DNA of 56,443 nt from an uncultured Bacilli bacterium (GTDB lineage: Bacteria > Bacillota_I > Bacilli_A > RF39 > UBA660), in the NCBI GenBank assembly GCA_947624505.1, contig CANQKO010000006.1:1-56443 (forward strand), given 5' to 3'. The translations under genes were made by a program, and so were the position numbers. The notes beneath the pieces were generated by a model. The model worked only from the letters and a program-made list of their open reading frames with translations. It had not been told where the DNA came from and did no database searches. How positions within the stretch are numbered: position 1 is the stretch's first letter; each line of letters begins with the position of its first letter. Positions 14,914 to 24,797 of this stretch are shown one piece after another.

Positions 14914-15663
14914 CTACTTTTTATCATTTTTTCCTTTCATTGCTTCAAGTATTTCAACTGGTAAACAAAATAGAATTGTATTTGATTTATCAGATGAAAT
15001 ATCACTTAATGTTGATAGAGTTCTAAGATGCATTGCTCCAGGTGTACTACTCATAATCTCGGCTGCTTTAGCTAAGTTATTAGATGCTTCCACTTCACCT
15101 TTAGCTTTTGTAACAACAGCTTGCTTTTCTCTTTCAGCTTCCGCTGCAATAGCTAACACTCTTTTCATATCTTCTGGTAAAGACACATCTTTAAGTTCAA
15201 CATTTTCAACTTTTATACCCCAAGGATCAGTTGCTTCATCAATTATTTTACATATTTCTGTACTTATTTTATCTCTTTCTGCTAAAAGTTCATCAAGAGA
15301 AACGGAACCAACAACATTACGCATTGTTGTTTGAGCAAGTTGACCAACAGCATAATAGAAATCTTCAACCGCTAAAATAGCTTTTGAGGCATCAAATAAT
15401 TTATAATATATAACGGCATTAATTTGAACTGAAACATTGTCTTTAGTAATTGCTTCTTGACTCGGAACATCAACTGCTTTAGTTCTAATATCAACCTTTT
15501 TATATGATTCAAAAATAGGTAATACTAATTTCCAACCCGGTTTTAATACTTTAACAAATTTACCAAAACGAAATTTAATGCCTCTTTCATACTCATTTAT
15601 TTGTTTAATTGAACAAATAATAACTATTATGATAAAAACTATAATTCCCATAATTATTTCCAT
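14914..15663 (-). CDS. Slipin/stomatin-like SPFH (band 7) membrane protein
   Basis: One N-terminal membrane helix (about residues 4-19) is followed by an SPFH domain. The family blocks are NEYERGIKFRFGKF, PGWKLVLPIFE, VDIRTKAVDVPSQEAITKDNV and ATDPWGIKVENVELKDV, then a helical ERE/AEAEREKQAVVTKAKGEVEAS coiled-coil. Slipins form large rings or scaffolds on membranes and often lie next to an NfeD gene; no NfeD partner is present here. AAAGGAGT precedes the ATG. The gene follows pnp by about 30 nt and is probably part of the same transcript. Confidence 0.92.
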   Translation of the reverse strand: MEIIMGIIVFIIIVIICSIKQINEYERGIKFRFGKFVKVLKPGWKLVLPIFESYKKVDIRTKAVDVPSQEAITKDNVSVQINAVIYYKLFDASKAILAVEDFYYAVGQLAQTTMRNVVGSVSLDELLAERDKISTEICKIIDEATDPWGIKVENVELKDVSLPEDMKRVLAIAAEAEREKQAVVTKAKGEVEASNNLAKAAEIMSSTPGAMHLRTLSTLSDISSDKSNTILFCLPVEILEAMKGKNDKK

Positions 15664-15691
15664 TCTACTACTCCTTTACTTCATTATATTA

Positions 15692-17851
15692 TTATTTATC
15701 TTCTTTTATTTCTTCTTTTTTAGGTAAAGCATCTTTTCTAGATAAGTTTAAACGGCCTTTATTATCATAACCTAAAGATTTAACCATTATTTCATCTCCA
15801 ACTTTAACAATGTCACTTGGTTTATTGACTCTCTTATTATCAAGTTGTGAAACGTGAACTAAGCCTTCACAACCTTCCCAAAGTTCAACAAAACAGCCAA
15901 AATCTTCAACTTTAACTACTTTACCAGTATAAATTTTACCAGTTTCAACTTCTCTTATGACGCTTTCAATCATTTCTCTAGTCTTTTTAATAATTTTGGC
16001 ATCGCGATGATAAATAATAACCCTTCCATCATCTTCTAAATCGACTTTAACGGCATCTTTATCATTAACTGTTTTAACATTACTAGCTTCCAAAATAATT
16101 TTCGTAATCATTTCACCACCACGGCCAATAACATCTTTAATTTTTTCTGGATCAATTGTAAATGTTTCAATTTTAGGAGCATATTTACTTAATTCTTTTC
16201 TTGGTTCTTTAATAACTGTTTCAAATAAATCTAAGATTTCCATTCTCGCTTTTTTAGCTTGAGCTAAAGCTTCTTTTAAAATGTTTTTATTAACGCCATC
16301 AATTTTAATATCCATTTGTAAAGCACAAATACCTTTTCTCGTACCAGCAACTTTAAAGTCCATATCTCCTAAATGATCTTCCATCCCTTGGATATCAGTA
16401 AGAATCGTATATTTATCTTCATTAGTTATAAGACCCATCGCAATACCTGCAACTGGAGCTTTAATTGGGACACCAGCAGCCATTAAAGATAGACATCCAG
16501 CACAAATACTGGCTTGGCTTGATGAACCATTACTTTCTAAAATTTCGGATACTACTCTAATAGTATAAGGGAATTCTTCTTCAGAAGGTATTACTTGAAG
16601 GAGAGCTCTTTCACCTAATGCACCGTGACCAATTTCTCTTCTACCAGGTGAACCATAACGACCTGTTTCACCAACACTAAATTGTGGGAAGTTATAATGT
16701 AACATAAATCTTTTTTCTTCTTCAATAGAAAGACCATCAAGCATTTGACTTTCCCCTAAAGCACCAAGTGTGGTAATCGATAAACTTTGTGTTTGGCCTC
16801 TTGTAAATAAAGCTGAGCCGTGTGTTCTTGGTAAAATATCGATCGCGGCACTTATTGGCCTTATTTCATCCATCTTACGACCATCAATTCTAATATGTTC
16901 ATTAACCACTATTCTTCTAAATACTTTATATTGTACACTTTCAAATACTAAAGCAACTTTAGTTAAAAGTTCTGTTAACTCTTCTTCTTTTAAGCTATTT
17001 TCATTTAAAGACTTATAATGTTCAATTAAATCATTTTTTAGATTATCGATTGTTTCATACATTGTTAATTTATCTTTAATTCTTAAAGCGGCATCTAATT
17101 TTTCGGTTATGGCATCTTCAATTTCACTTCTTAAATCAGGAGATATAAGAAGATGTGGATATTCCATTTTGTCTTCGCCAATTTCTTTAATAATTTCTAA
17201 CTCAAAAGCTACCAACTTTTTAATCGCTTCAAAACCAAATAATAAAGCCTCTAACATATCATCTTCGGATACTTCTTTACTACCGGCTTCAACCATATTA
17301 ATGGCATCCATTGTTCCAGCCACTGTTAAATCAATATCTGATTGTTCTAACTCTTCTACAGTTGGATCAATAATAAATTTACCATTAACTCGGCCAACTT
17401 TAACCGCCGCAACAGGGCCATTAAATGGAATCTTACTTATACAAGTGGCTAAAGATGAGCCAAATAAAGCTGTAAGTTCGGGTGAATTATCTTGATCAAC
17501 ACTTAAAACTGTATTGACGATTTGTACTTCATTACGAAAATCTTCTGGAAATAATGGTCGCATTGGCCTATCTATCATTCGCGCTGCTAATGTGGCATTA
17601 TCGGTTGGTCTTCCTTCCCTTTTAATAAATCCACCAGGAATTTTACCTACTGAATATAATTTTTCATTATATAAAACTGTTAATGGGAAAAAGTCAGATA
17701 AAAGATTTGCTGTTTTTGAGACAACGGCAGTACTTAAAATAACCGTATCATCAAATCTAACTAAAACTGCACCATTAGCTTGTTTAGCCATTTCTCCGTT
17801 TTCAACAATTAATTTTCGACCATAAAAATCTAATTCAAATACTTTTTTCAT
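15692..17851 (-). CDS. pnp: Polynucleotide phosphorylase
   Basis: The protein has 719 aa, a full-length PNPase: two RNase PH domains (about residues 1-230 and 310-545, with [11 protein letters not shown] in the first and the [21 protein letters not shown] region in the second), then a KH domain ([15 protein letters not shown], about 560-615) and an S1 domain ([20 protein letters not shown], from about 625) with an acidic tail. It degrades RNA 3' to 5' with phosphate in the degradosome. It follows rpsO by 48 nt, the classic rpsO-pnp arrangement. Confidence 0.97.
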   Translation of the reverse strand: MKKVFELDFYGRKLIVENGEMAKQANGAVLVRFDDTVILSTAVVSKTANLLSDFFPLTVLYNEKLYSVGKIPGGFIKREGRPTDNATLAARMIDRPMRPLFPEDFRNEVQIVNTVLSVDQDNSPELTALFGSSLATCISKIPFNGPVAAVKVGRVNGKFIIDPTVEELEQSDIDLTVAGTMDAINMVEAGSKEVSEDDMLEALLFGFEAIKKLVAFELEIIKEIGEDKMEYPHLLISPDLRSEIEDAITEKLDAALRIKDKLTMYETIDNLKNDLIEHYKSLNENSLKEEELTELLTKVALVFESVQYKVFRRIVVNEHIRIDGRKMDEIRPISAAIDILPRTHGSALFTRGQTQSLSITTLGALGESQMLDGLSIEEEKRFMLHYNFPQFSVGETGRYGSPGRREIGHGALGERALLQVIPSEEEFPYTIRVVSEILESNGSSSQASICAGCLSLMAAGVPIKAPVAGIAMGLITNEDKYTILTDIQGMEDHLGDMDFKVAGTRKGICALQMDIKIDGVNKNILKEALAQAKKARMEILDLFETVIKEPRKELSKYAPKIETFTIDPEKIKDVIGRGGEMITKIILEASNVKTVNDKDAVKVDLEDDGRVIIYHRDAKIIKKTREMIESVIREVETGKIYTGKVVKVEDFGCFVELWEGCEGLVHVSQLDNKRVNKPSDIVKVGDEIMVKSLGYDNKGRLNLSRKDALPKKEEIKEDK

Positions 17852-17899
17852 TTATAACCTCTTCTTTCTAAAAGAAAAAGACACCAAAACAAAGTGCCC

Positions 17900-18169
17900 T
17901 TATTTTCTTAAATCTAATTTTTTGATTACTTCTCTATAGCTTTTAACATCATTTTCTTTTAAATAGTTAAGTAGTTTTTTTCTTCTTCCTACTTTCATAA
18001 GTAATCCTCTTTTTGAATGATAATCGTGAATATGTTCTTGCATATGTGCAGTAAGTTCATTGATTTCGTTAGTTAAAATAGCAATTTGAACTTCCGCAGA
18101 TCCACAATCTTTTTCATTCTTAGCAAATTCTTTAATAATCTTTGCTTTTGCATCTTTACTTAATGCCAT
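17900..18169 (-). CDS. rpsO: 30S ribosomal protein S15
   Basis: The protein has 89 aa, normal for S15. It has the NEKDCGSAEVQIAILTNEI block, the H-x-KDYHSKRGL-like segment (HDYHSKRGLLMKVGRRKKLL) and the C-terminal YREVIKKLDLRK. It binds the central domain of 16S rRNA. GGAAG precedes the ATG. It has its own promoter (18249-18277) and a leader hairpin, so it is expressed with pnp apart from the truB operon. ribF, which often lies between truB and rpsO, is absent. Confidence 0.97.
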   Translation of the reverse strand: MALSKDAKAKIIKEFAKNEKDCGSAEVQIAILTNEINELTAHMQEHIHDYHSKRGLLMKVGRRKKLLNYLKENDVKSYREVIKKLDLRK

Positions 18170-18202
18170 AATATCTTCCTTTCTAATAATCGGTTTAAAC
18201 TG

Positions 18203-18229
18203 AGATAAAAAGCGGAAATTTTTTTATCT
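18203..18229 (-). promoter_or_regulatory. rpsO leader hairpin
   Basis: AGATAAAAA and TTTTTATCT form a perfect 9-bp stem with a 9-nt loop, about 35-60 nt before the S15 start codon. It could be an S15 autoregulatory structure or simply a leader hairpin; no pseudoknot was tested. Confidence 0.4.
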
Positions 18230-18248
18230 AAGTCAAAACTTCAATATA

Positions 18249-18277
18249 ATTATATTATAATTTAGGGAAAAAGTAAA
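18249..18277 (-). promoter_or_regulatory. SigA-type promoter of rpsO-pnp
   Basis: Minus strand TTTACT, 17 nt, TATAAT, just after the truB stop codon and about 80 nt before rpsO. Confidence 0.65.
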
Positions 18278-18293
18278 CAAAAATGTCCCATTT

Positions 18294-19130
18294 TTAAAGC
18301 AAAACAACTAATTTTCCCTGTTTATTTTGAAAATTATATAATGCTTTTTCTTCCCCATTTTTGGTAAATAAAATATACCCCTCTTTAGCTAAGTTTATTA
18401 AATTACCATTAACAATTTTTTTAGCTAAAGCATCTGTTATTTCCACTTTTTCTAAATTAATTAAATCAGCTAATTTTAATAATTGATAATTACCATTTCT
18501 AATTTCCTCTAAAGTATAACTATCTTGAATTTTATATTGGCCTTGTTTAATTCTTACCAAATTATTCATTGTACCAATAGTATTTAGTTTTTCACATATA
18601 CTTGTTATTAAACTTCTTATATATGTTCCTTTACTTACAAGGACTTTAAATTTTATTAAATCAAATTCATAACTAATTAAAGATATTTCTTTAATATAAA
18701 CTTCTCTTTCTGGCAATTTAACTTCTAACCCACTTCTAGCATACTCATATAGCCTTTTACCATTAACAGATACTGCCGAATATAGGGGAACAGTTTCTTT
18801 ATAGACACCAATAAAACTATTTAAAACACTTATTATTTCATCTTTACTTAGTTTAGGAATATTTCCTTTTTCTAAAACGTTACCTGTTACATCTAAAGTA
18901 TCAGTTTTAATCCCTAGTTTAATTTCCGCTATATATTCTTTTTCTTCTTCAGTAATAATTGGAACTAACTTAGTATATTTACCAATTAAACAAACAAGAA
19001 CTCCTGAAGCTAGGGGATCAAGTGTACCAGTATGGCCAATTTTTTTAGTATCTAAAATCTTATTTAACTTGTTAACAACATCTCTACTTGTATAACCTTT
19101 TTCTTTATTTACTATAATTGCGCCATTCAT
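18294..19130 (-). CDS. truB: tRNA pseudouridine-55 synthase TruB
   Basis: TruB makes pseudouridine 55 in the T-loop of tRNAs. Seen: the start GAIIVNKEKGYTSRDVVNKL, the catalytic GHTGTLDPLASGVL with Asp near residue 38, LYEYARSG and the VSKGTYIRSL motif. The length of 278 aa leaves a short PUA-like C-terminal part. Its ATG overlaps the stop of the upstream unknown gene (ATGA, 4 nt), indicating coupled translation in the rimP-infB operon. Confidence 0.96.
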   Translation of the reverse strand: MNGAIIVNKEKGYTSRDVVNKLNKILDTKKIGHTGTLDPLASGVLVCLIGKYTKLVPIITEEEKEYIAEIKLGIKTDTLDVTGNVLEKGNIPKLSKDEIISVLNSFIGVYKETVPLYSAVSVNGKRLYEYARSGLEVKLPEREVYIKEISLISYEFDLIKFKVLVSKGTYIRSLITSICEKLNTIGTMNNLVRIKQGQYKIQDSYTLEEIRNGNYQLLKLADLINLEKVEITDALAKKIVNGNLINLAKEGYILFTKNGEEKALYNFQNKQGKLVVLL

Positions 19131-19702
19131 TTATTAATTCTTTCTAATTTTTTACCTAATAAATGAGTTTTAGCATTGCCAAATTGAACACTATCACATT
19201 CGGCGAACCCTTCAAAAAGGCAGCCTTTAAGTAATGTAAAATCATTAATAGGTACTTCAACATACATATCAACAATTTTGTTATTTTGATATAACGTTTC
19301 TACATATTTTAGTATTTTTTTCCATAATTCTAATTTGGTTTTTTCATTAGTTAAAAAGATAACATCAGGAATTGTAGCCATAAGACTATTTACTTTCCTT
19401 AGACGGGCCGCACTTGCAAGTTCATCATCTAAATAAACTTTTAATAAAGATATTTCTTCTCCATTAGTATTTGCTTTAGTTTGGTTTAAAGCTCGCATAG
19501 CTAAATTATAACTATCAGAAAATTGCAGTATAAACTTTCCTAATTTATTAGAATTATTTAGTTCTTTAACAAAAGAATCAGCCAAATTTTTGCCATATAT
19601 TTGTAAAAACAGCTCATAATATTTTTGTAAAATTATATTATATTCTTTTGTATTTAGTTTATCTTCAGTTGTAATTTCCATTCTTATATTATCTAAACCC
19701 AT
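19127..19702 (-). CDS. Unknown 191-aa protein between rbfA and truB
   Basis: I do not recognise this protein. It is soluble and mixed alpha/beta, with no signal peptide. An N-terminal helical part (about residues 20-60) precedes a segment with LLKVYLDDELASAARLRKV, and a C-terminal block (about 155-190) reads LLKGCLFEGFAECDS and ends THLLGKKLERI. That last block resembles the end of a GNAT acetyltransferase fold (small residues, then a strand and a hydrophobic tail), but the acetyl-CoA motif R/QxxGxG/A is not visible. In Bacillus the neighbouring position holds ylxP, which is shorter. GGAGG precedes the ATG. It overlaps truB by 4 nt, so it is firmly part of the translation operon. Confidence 0.75.
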   Translation of the reverse strand: MGLDNIRMEITTEDKLNTKEYNIILQKYYELFLQIYGKNLADSFVKELNNSNKLGKFILQFSDSYNLAMRALNQTKANTNGEEISLLKVYLDDELASAARLRKVNSLMATIPDVIFLTNEKTKLELWKKILKYVETLYQNNKIVDMYVEVPINDFTLLKGCLFEGFAECDSVQFGNAKTHLLGKKLERINK

Positions 19703-19710
19703 AAAACCTC

Positions 19711-20049
19711 CTATTTATTAATTTCATTAATTATTTTTTCTATTTTAGTTGCATAAGCAATTGTTTCATCATAAACAAATTTTAATTCAGGAATATTTCT
19801 AATTTCAATTACTTTAGCAAGGCATCCTCTTAAATAAGGGGCTGCTTCATTTACTCCCTTTTCAATATCTTCTTTTGGCATATCTAAAATACTTGTAAAA
19901 AATATTTTAGCATAACTTAAATCTTTACTTAATTTAATATCAGTTAAAGTAATTGATTTTAATAAATCATCTCTTGTTTCAGTATAAATAATATTACTTA
20001 AGTATTTAATTATATCACTGGCAATACGATCTACTTTATGATTATTCAT
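19711..20049 (-). CDS. rbfA: Ribosome-binding factor A
   Basis: The small KH-fold protein has about 112 aa. It has KVDRIASDIIKYLSNII at the start, LTDIKLSKDLSYAKIFFT, and the family NIPELKFVYDET block. RbfA helps mature the 16S rRNA 5' end in cold and normal growth. I take the ATG at 20049, which overlaps the infB stop (ATGAATAA) and has GAGG upstream; a TTG four codons earlier is less likely. Confidence 0.94.
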   Translation of the reverse strand: MNNHKVDRIASDIIKYLSNIIYTETRDDLLKSITLTDIKLSKDLSYAKIFFTSILDMPKEDIEKGVNEAAPYLRGCLAKVIEIRNIPELKFVYDETIAYATKIEKIINEINK

Positions 20050-22150
20050 CTTTGACCTCAACTAATTCATAAGCTTCTAAAATGTCGCCTTCTTTAATAT
20101 CATTATAACTTTCTAAAGTAATACCACATTCAAAGCCTTTCTTCATTTCTTTGACACTTTCTTTACCTTTTTGTAAAGAAGCTATTTTATCAAGAACAAC
20201 AATTATGCCATCACGAATAACCCTAACATTTGCACCATTTTTAATTATTCCATCTGTAACATAACAACCAGCAATATTACCTATTTTAGAGAATTTAAAG
20301 ATTTTTCTAATTTCAGCTGAACCCATAACCTTTTCTTCAAACTCTGGGTCTAACATACCTTTCATTGCTAATTCCATATCTTCAACTAATTTGTAAATAA
20401 TTGTATACAATCTAATATCAACACTATATTCTTTAGCTATTTCTTTAGTTATATTACTAGGTACAACATTAAAACCAATGATTATGGCATTTGAAGCATT
20501 GGCAAGCACAACATCACTTTCTGTAATGGTACCAATCCCACTTCTTATAACGTTTACTACGACATCGCCAACTTTAATTTTTTGCAAAGCATTTTTAACA
20601 GCTTCTTCACTACCTCTAACATCAGCCTTAAGTAATACGTTAATTTCTTTTTCGCCACTTTCGATTTGTTTAAATAAATCATCTAACGAAACAATATCTT
20701 TTTTATATTTAGATGAAGCAATACTCTTTCTTTTACTTGCAATTTCTTTAGCTTTAGCTTCTGTTTCAAAAGCCATAAATTTATCACCAGCAGAAGGATT
20801 ATCAGAAATACCAGTTACTTCAACCGGCATTGATGGATAGGCAAGGGCAATTGATTCACCTAAATCATTTTTCATTGTTCTTACCTTACCAAAGAATTCA
20901 CCAACAACAATTGGATCGCCAATTCTAAGGGTTCCATTTTGAATAATAAAAGAAGCAATTCCACCAACATTTTTATCAAGTTTAGATTCAATAACTACCC
21001 CAGAAGCATATCGATTAGGATTAGCTTTATAATTATTAATTTCCGCAATTGTTTCAATTGTTTCTAATAAAAGAGGAATACCTTCACCAGTTTTAGCCGA
21101 AATATTAATAAATGGAACATCGCCACCCCAAGCTTCTGGCGTAATACCATATTCAGTCATTTCTGTTAAAATACGTTCTGGATTAGCATCTGGTTTATCA
21201 ATTTTATTAACAGCCACAATAATTGGAACATTAGCAACTTTAGCGTGATCAATTGCTTCTTTAGTTTGGGGCATAACTCCATCATCAGCAGCAACAATAA
21301 TAATTACAATATCGGTAACACTAGCTCCTCTTGCACGCATTTCCGTAAAAGCCGCATGTCCTGGCGTATCAATAAAAGTTATTTTATTACCATTATGATT
21401 TATTTGATATGCCCCAATATGTTGCGTAATACCGCCAAACTCTCCTTCAACAATATGTGAGTTTCTAATATAATCTAAAAGAGTTGTTTTACCGTGATCA
21501 ACGTGACCCATAATAGTTACAATTGGTGGTCTTTTAACTAAATCTTCTTCACGGTCGATTATTTCATATTCTTCAAAGTTAGCTAAATCTTGAGTCTCTT
21601 CTTTTTTTAAAGTTTTACCATAATCTAAGGCAACAATTTCGGCATTTTCAAAATCAATTTGATCATTTAAGCTTAACATTAAACCTAAAGACATTAATTT
21701 TTTAATTATTTCTGTTCCCCCAACATTTAAATTATCTGCTAATTCTTTAACACTCATTCCTTGTTTATATAAAACAACATCTTCACTAGAAACAGAATTA
21801 TCCATTAATTTTTCTTTATGTTTATACATTTCCTTTTTTAATATTTGATAATTATCTTTATTTTCATTAGTCCGATCTTTTTTCTTTAATTTTTGCTTTT
21901 TAGATGTATTACTTTCCGAAATATTTTTACTTTCCATAATATCAAAAGCAATATTTTCAACAAGTTCATCTTCATCATATGTAATTTCATCATCAGTACT
22001 AATTAAGTTTAAAGTATTATCAAGCATAACAATATCATCAGCTTCTAAAAAGTCTTCACCAGCTGTTACATTTATACCTAATTCTTTACATTTTTTTAAA
22101 ACTTCAGCAATGGATAAATTCATATCTTTAGCATAATCTTTTACACTCAT
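20042..22150 (-). CDS. infB: Translation initiation factor IF-2
   Basis: The protein has 702 aa. Two small N-terminal IF2_N motifs ([20 protein letters not shown] at the start, and a second at about 130-175) flank a lysine-rich linker. The GTPase domain has GHVDHGKT (near residue 213), DTPGHAAF and NKID, followed by domains II-IV with the C-terminal fMet-tRNA binding part. The length is close to Bacillus IF-2 (about 715). It lies in the usual nusA-ylxR-infB-rbfA order; the L7Ae-like ylxQ gene normally between ylxR and infB is missing. Confidence 0.97.
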   Translation of the reverse strand: MSVKDYAKDMNLSIAEVLKKCKELGINVTAGEDFLEADDIVMLDNTLNLISTDDEITYDEDELVENIAFDIMESKNISESNTSKKQKLKKKDRTNENKDNYQILKKEMYKHKEKLMDNSVSSEDVVLYKQGMSVKELADNLNVGGTEIIKKLMSLGLMLSLNDQIDFENAEIVALDYGKTLKKEETQDLANFEEYEIIDREEDLVKRPPIVTIMGHVDHGKTTLLDYIRNSHIVEGEFGGITQHIGAYQINHNGNKITFIDTPGHAAFTEMRARGASVTDIVIIIVAADDGVMPQTKEAIDHAKVANVPIIVAVNKIDKPDANPERILTEMTEYGITPEAWGGDVPFINISAKTGEGIPLLLETIETIAEINNYKANPNRYASGVVIESKLDKNVGGIASFIIQNGTLRIGDPIVVGEFFGKVRTMKNDLGESIALAYPSMPVEVTGISDNPSAGDKFMAFETEAKAKEIASKRKSIASSKYKKDIVSLDDLFKQIESGEKEINVLLKADVRGSEEAVKNALQKIKVGDVVVNVIRSGIGTITESDVVLANASNAIIIGFNVVPSNITKEIAKEYSVDIRLYTIIYKLVEDMELAMKGMLDPEFEEKVMGSAEIRKIFKFSKIGNIAGCYVTDGIIKNGANVRVIRDGIIVVLDKIASLQKGKESVKEMKKGFECGITLESYNDIKEGDILEAYELVEVKDE

Positions 22151-22165
22151 TTTTATTCCTCCTTA

Positions 22166-22423
22166 TTATAATAATTTATTTAATTCTTGAAATACCTCAT
22201 CTTTAATTTCTAAGCCTAGAATTTTATCTAGTATTTTACTTGCTTGGGCTTTAGCAAAAACTTCTTTATCTTTTTTTAAATAAGCTCCACGTCCATTTTT
22301 TTTACCCGATAAATCAATTTCAACATTACCTTCTGGAGTTCTTACTATTCTAACTAAATCTCTTTTATCACATTTTTCTTTAGTAACAACACAAGTTCTT
22401 ATGGGAGTCTTTTTTATATACAT
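22166..22423 (-). CDS. ylxR: YlxR/RnpM family RNA-binding protein
   Basis: The protein has 85 aa, basic. It has the DUF448 signature: PIRTCVVTKEK at the start, RDLVRIVRTPEG, and the GRGAYL motif near residues 45-50. Members bind nucleic acid and in Bacillus modulate RNase P (RnpM). It lies between nusA and infB as in most Firmicutes, 12 nt after nusA. Confidence 0.94.
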   Translation of the reverse strand: MYIKKTPIRTCVVTKEKCDKRDLVRIVRTPEGNVEIDLSGKKNGRGAYLKKDKEVFAKAQASKILDKILGLEIKDEVFQELNKLL

Positions 22424-22435
22424 TAATATTCCCCC

Positions 22436-23551
22436 TTAATCTTTGTTTCCTTCTTCATTAATTTGGGATAAAGTCTTTATTTCTAATTTATATTTAGTAA
22501 GTTTACTAGCAAGTTTTATATTACTTCCTTTTTTACCAATAGCAAGACTTAAATTGTCATCAGTAACAATAGCTAGAGCTTCCTTTTTTTCTGGGTTAGT
22601 AATATTTACAATAACATTTTTGGCTGGTGATAAGGCATTAGCAATAAATGTTTCTGGATTTTCATCATATAAAATTAAATCAATTTTTTCACCATTTAAT
22701 TCTTTTAAAATACTAGCAATACGACTACCTTTTTCACCTATACAAGAACCAATGGCATCAATTCTTTCATTAGTTGAATATAAAGCAACTTTACTTCTAT
22801 TACCAGCATCTCTCGCTACTCCATATAAAACTACTTCTCCATCTTGTAATTCTGGAATAAATGATTCAAATAATCTTTTAACAAAACCATAATGTTTTCT
22901 TGAAAGCATTATTACTGGTCCTTTAGTACCACTTTCTACTTTTGTAATGTATACTCTTATACTAGAACCCATTTTAATTGTCTCACCGGGAATAATCTCA
23001 CTCTTAGGTAAAATTCCTCTTGTTCTTCCTAAATCAATATAATAATTTTTTTGATCTTCAAGAGCCACTAAACCTAACATAAGCTCATATTCTTTGTCTT
23101 GAAATTCTTCAATAATACTATTTTTTTCTGCTTCTCTTATTTTTTGAGTAACTACTTGTTTAGCTGTTCCAGCCGCAACTCTTCCAAAATCTTTAGGAGT
23201 TACTTCTTTTTCAATAGTATCACCAACCTTAGCATTTGGATCAATTTCTTTTGCATCTTCTAATAAAATTTGGGCATCAATATTAATTTTAGGAGGAACA
23301 TCAATAACATTTCCTTCTTCATCAACTTCTTCACTACCCTCATCAATAGCGTCAACTACTACTAAATAAGAGAAAACTTTAATTTCCCCAGTTTCTCGAT
23401 TGATATCTACTCTTACATTGGTTTTAGAATCAAAATTTTTCTTATAAGCTGTTTGTAATGCTAAAGTCATTGCATCAAATACAACATCAGCACTAATATT
23501 TTTTTCTTTAACAATATCATTTAATGCTTTAATAAATGCTTTACTATCCAT
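22436..23551 (-). CDS. nusA: Transcription termination/antitermination factor NusA
   Basis: The protein has 371 aa, the same length as Bacillus NusA. An N-terminal RNA-polymerase binding domain (about 1-125) is followed by an S1 domain (about 130-200, GLVALEDQKNYYIDLGRTRGILPKSE), a KH1 domain (IDAIGSCIGEKGSRI) and a KH2 domain (LSLAIGKKGSNIKLASKL near the end). It controls pausing and termination. GAAAGAGG from the end of rimP serves as its ribosome binding site, the two genes being 3 nt apart. Confidence 0.97.
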   Translation of the reverse strand: MDSKAFIKALNDIVKEKNISADVVFDAMTLALQTAYKKNFDSKTNVRVDINRETGEIKVFSYLVVVDAIDEGSEEVDEEGNVIDVPPKINIDAQILLEDAKEIDPNAKVGDTIEKEVTPKDFGRVAAGTAKQVVTQKIREAEKNSIIEEFQDKEYELMLGLVALEDQKNYYIDLGRTRGILPKSEIIPGETIKMGSSIRVYITKVESGTKGPVIMLSRKHYGFVKRLFESFIPELQDGEVVLYGVARDAGNRSKVALYSTNERIDAIGSCIGEKGSRIASILKELNGEKIDLILYDENPETFIANALSPAKNVIVNITNPEKKEALAIVTDDNLSLAIGKKGSNIKLASKLTKYKLEIKTLSQINEEGNKD

Positions 23552-23554
23552 TTT

Positions 23555-23824
23555 TTAACCTCTTTCCTTACTAATAACATCTAAGATATATTCACTATCA
23601 CATATATCATATTCATCAACAATTGGATTTATAATTTCTGTTGATGCCACTATCTCATCTAAATCAATTCCTCCAACTTTGTCTAAAACAATAGTTAAGA
23701 AAGTATATTTACCTTGTTTCTTAATATAAATTTCATCAACTATTACCTCTCTTTTTTCTAAAGCTTTTTCTAGATGGGTTTTTAATTTTTCTAAAATTTC
23801 TAATTTTTTTTCTTCTTTTTTCAT
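23555..23824 (-). CDS. rimP: RimP, N-terminal domain only
   Basis: RimP helps 30S maturation. The 89-residue product matches the N-terminal alpha/beta domain of RimP: VIVDEIYIKKQGKYTFLTIVLD, GIDLDEIVASTEIINPIVDEYD, and ending in SEYILDVISKERG, where normal RimP has YFLEVSSPG and then about 65 more residues. The C-terminal SH3-like domain is missing. The stop codon is followed directly by the nusA start, with the shared ribosome binding site inside the last codons, so the shortness is not a frameshift at this point. ATG 23824 is preceded by GAGGTG. The operon promoter is at 23883-23911. Confidence 0.88.
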   Translation of the reverse strand: MKKEEKKLEILEKLKTHLEKALEKREVIVDEIYIKKQGKYTFLTIVLDKVGGIDLDEIVASTEIINPIVDEYDICDSEYILDVISKERG

Positions 23825-23840
23825 CTTCACCTCAAACTAA

Positions 23841-23868
23841 TAATAAAAGTGGGATGTTCTGCCCACTT
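23841..23868 (-). terminator. Hairpin between the DUF2179 gene and rimP
   Basis: AAGTGGG/CCCACTT stem (7 bp, 8-nt loop) followed on the minus strand by TTATTATTAG. It lies within the expected 5' leader of the rimP operon, so it may be a terminator for the upstream gene, an attenuator of the operon, or both. Confidence 0.55.
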
Positions 23869-23882
23869 AAAATGTCAATTAT

Positions 23883-23911
23883 ATTATATAAAAATTTATG
23901 CTTAAATGCAA
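23883..23911 (-). promoter_or_regulatory. SigA-type promoter of the rimP-nusA-infB operon
   Basis: Minus strand TTGCAT, 17 nt, TATAAT, immediately after the stop codon of the DUF2179 protein gene. Confidence 0.75.
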
Positions 23912-23914
23912 GTA

Positions 23915-24427
23915 TTACTTGATAAAACCGTTTTGAATTAATTTAGTATCATTAACAACAATAAAAGCTTTTTCATCAAACTCTTTTACTATTCTAGTTA
24001 ATTCTTTTAATTTTTTACTATTAACTTCGATAAATAACATATCTTTATTTTTACCTTCATAATCATTTTTTAATTCAATAACGGAAACAGCATAGCCAAT
24101 TTTTCTTAATTTCTTTATTAGTTTTTCATTATTTTCTTTTAAAACAATTTGAACTCCCACTACCCCTTTAATTAAAAGTTTAGATAAAATGGAGCCAATA
24201 TAAGTTCCTGTTGCGTATCCTAGTGCATAGCTACCGGCAATATAAAAAGTATTTTGGGTGGAGTTTAGGGCCTCTCTTGCTACTACATACCAAATTAGCA
24301 CTTCAAAAAAAGCGATAAAAAAAGGCTCTATACTTTTTCCTTTCACACATAAAACGGTTCTGAATGTTCCTAATGATACATCGGCAATCCGAGCCAAAAA
24401 TATTTTTAAACATTCCAGTAAAAGCAC
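23915..24427 (-). CDS. UPF0316/DUF5698-DUF2179 membrane protein (YebE-like)
   Basis: Three membrane helices occupy residues 1 to about 90, with the conserved ARIADVSLGTFRTVLCVKG stretch after helix 1. A cytoplasmic DUF2179 domain follows (about 95-165, VVGVQIVLKENNEKLIKKL onwards). The family occurs in many Bacilli; function unknown, though DUF2179 domains are thought to bind small ligands. The ATG is preceded by AAGGAGT. A small membrane protein gene lies 12 nt upstream, in the same operon. Confidence 0.88.
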   Translation of the reverse strand: MLLLECLKIFLARIADVSLGTFRTVLCVKGKSIEPFFIAFFEVLIWYVVAREALNSTQNTFYIAGSYALGYATGTYIGSILSKLLIKGVVGVQIVLKENNEKLIKKLRKIGYAVSVIELKNDYEGKNKDMLFIEVNSKKLKELTRIVKEFDEKAFIVVNDTKLIQNGFIK

Positions 24428-24439
24428 ATAATCACTCCT

Positions 24440-24670
24440 TTAAATAGTAAAGATCATTATCATTACAAAGATTACTATAAAAAGAAGAAAGCCTAAGACA
24501 AATCCCCACATAATGGAGGTATTTTCTTTATCTCTTTTAACAATTGATTCAATATCTTTATCGTAATTATCTCTTTTAAAGTGCTCTTTATTTATTTCTT
24601 TTTCCTCTTTACTATATTCTTGATGATTTTTATTCATTTCGTATTTATTAACCATCATTCTACTTGTCAT
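24440..24670 (-). CDS. Small C-tail membrane protein, 76 aa
   Basis: Not recognised. Residues 1-50 are very polar and rich in Lys, Glu, Asn and Asp; one strongly hydrophobic helix at about residues 52-75 ends the protein (WGFVLGFLLFIVIFVMIMIF). It is thus probably a tail-anchored protein with its body in the cytoplasm. The start is uncertain: residue 1 or Met5/6 could be used. It precedes the DUF2179 gene by 12 nt. Confidence 0.6.
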   Translation of the reverse strand: MTSRMMVNKYEMNKNHQEYSKEEKEINKEHFKRDNYDKDIESIVKRDKENTSIMWGFVLGFLLFIVIFVMIMIFTI

Positions 24671-24766
24671 ACTATTATTTTCCTACTTTCTTAATATAAT
24701 TATACCAAAAATATTTAAAAAAGCGTTTTTTTACTTAAAAATTTATTTTTATTGACATTGCTAGAC

Positions 24767-24792
24767 AAAAAAGAACTATCATTTGATAGTTC
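24767..24792 (-). terminator. Intrinsic terminator of the cotJ operon
   Basis: Perfect 8-bp stem GAACTATC/GATAGTTC with a 4-nt loop, then TTTTTT on the minus strand, 6 nt past the cotJC stop. Confidence 0.88.
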
Positions 24793-24797
24793 AAATA

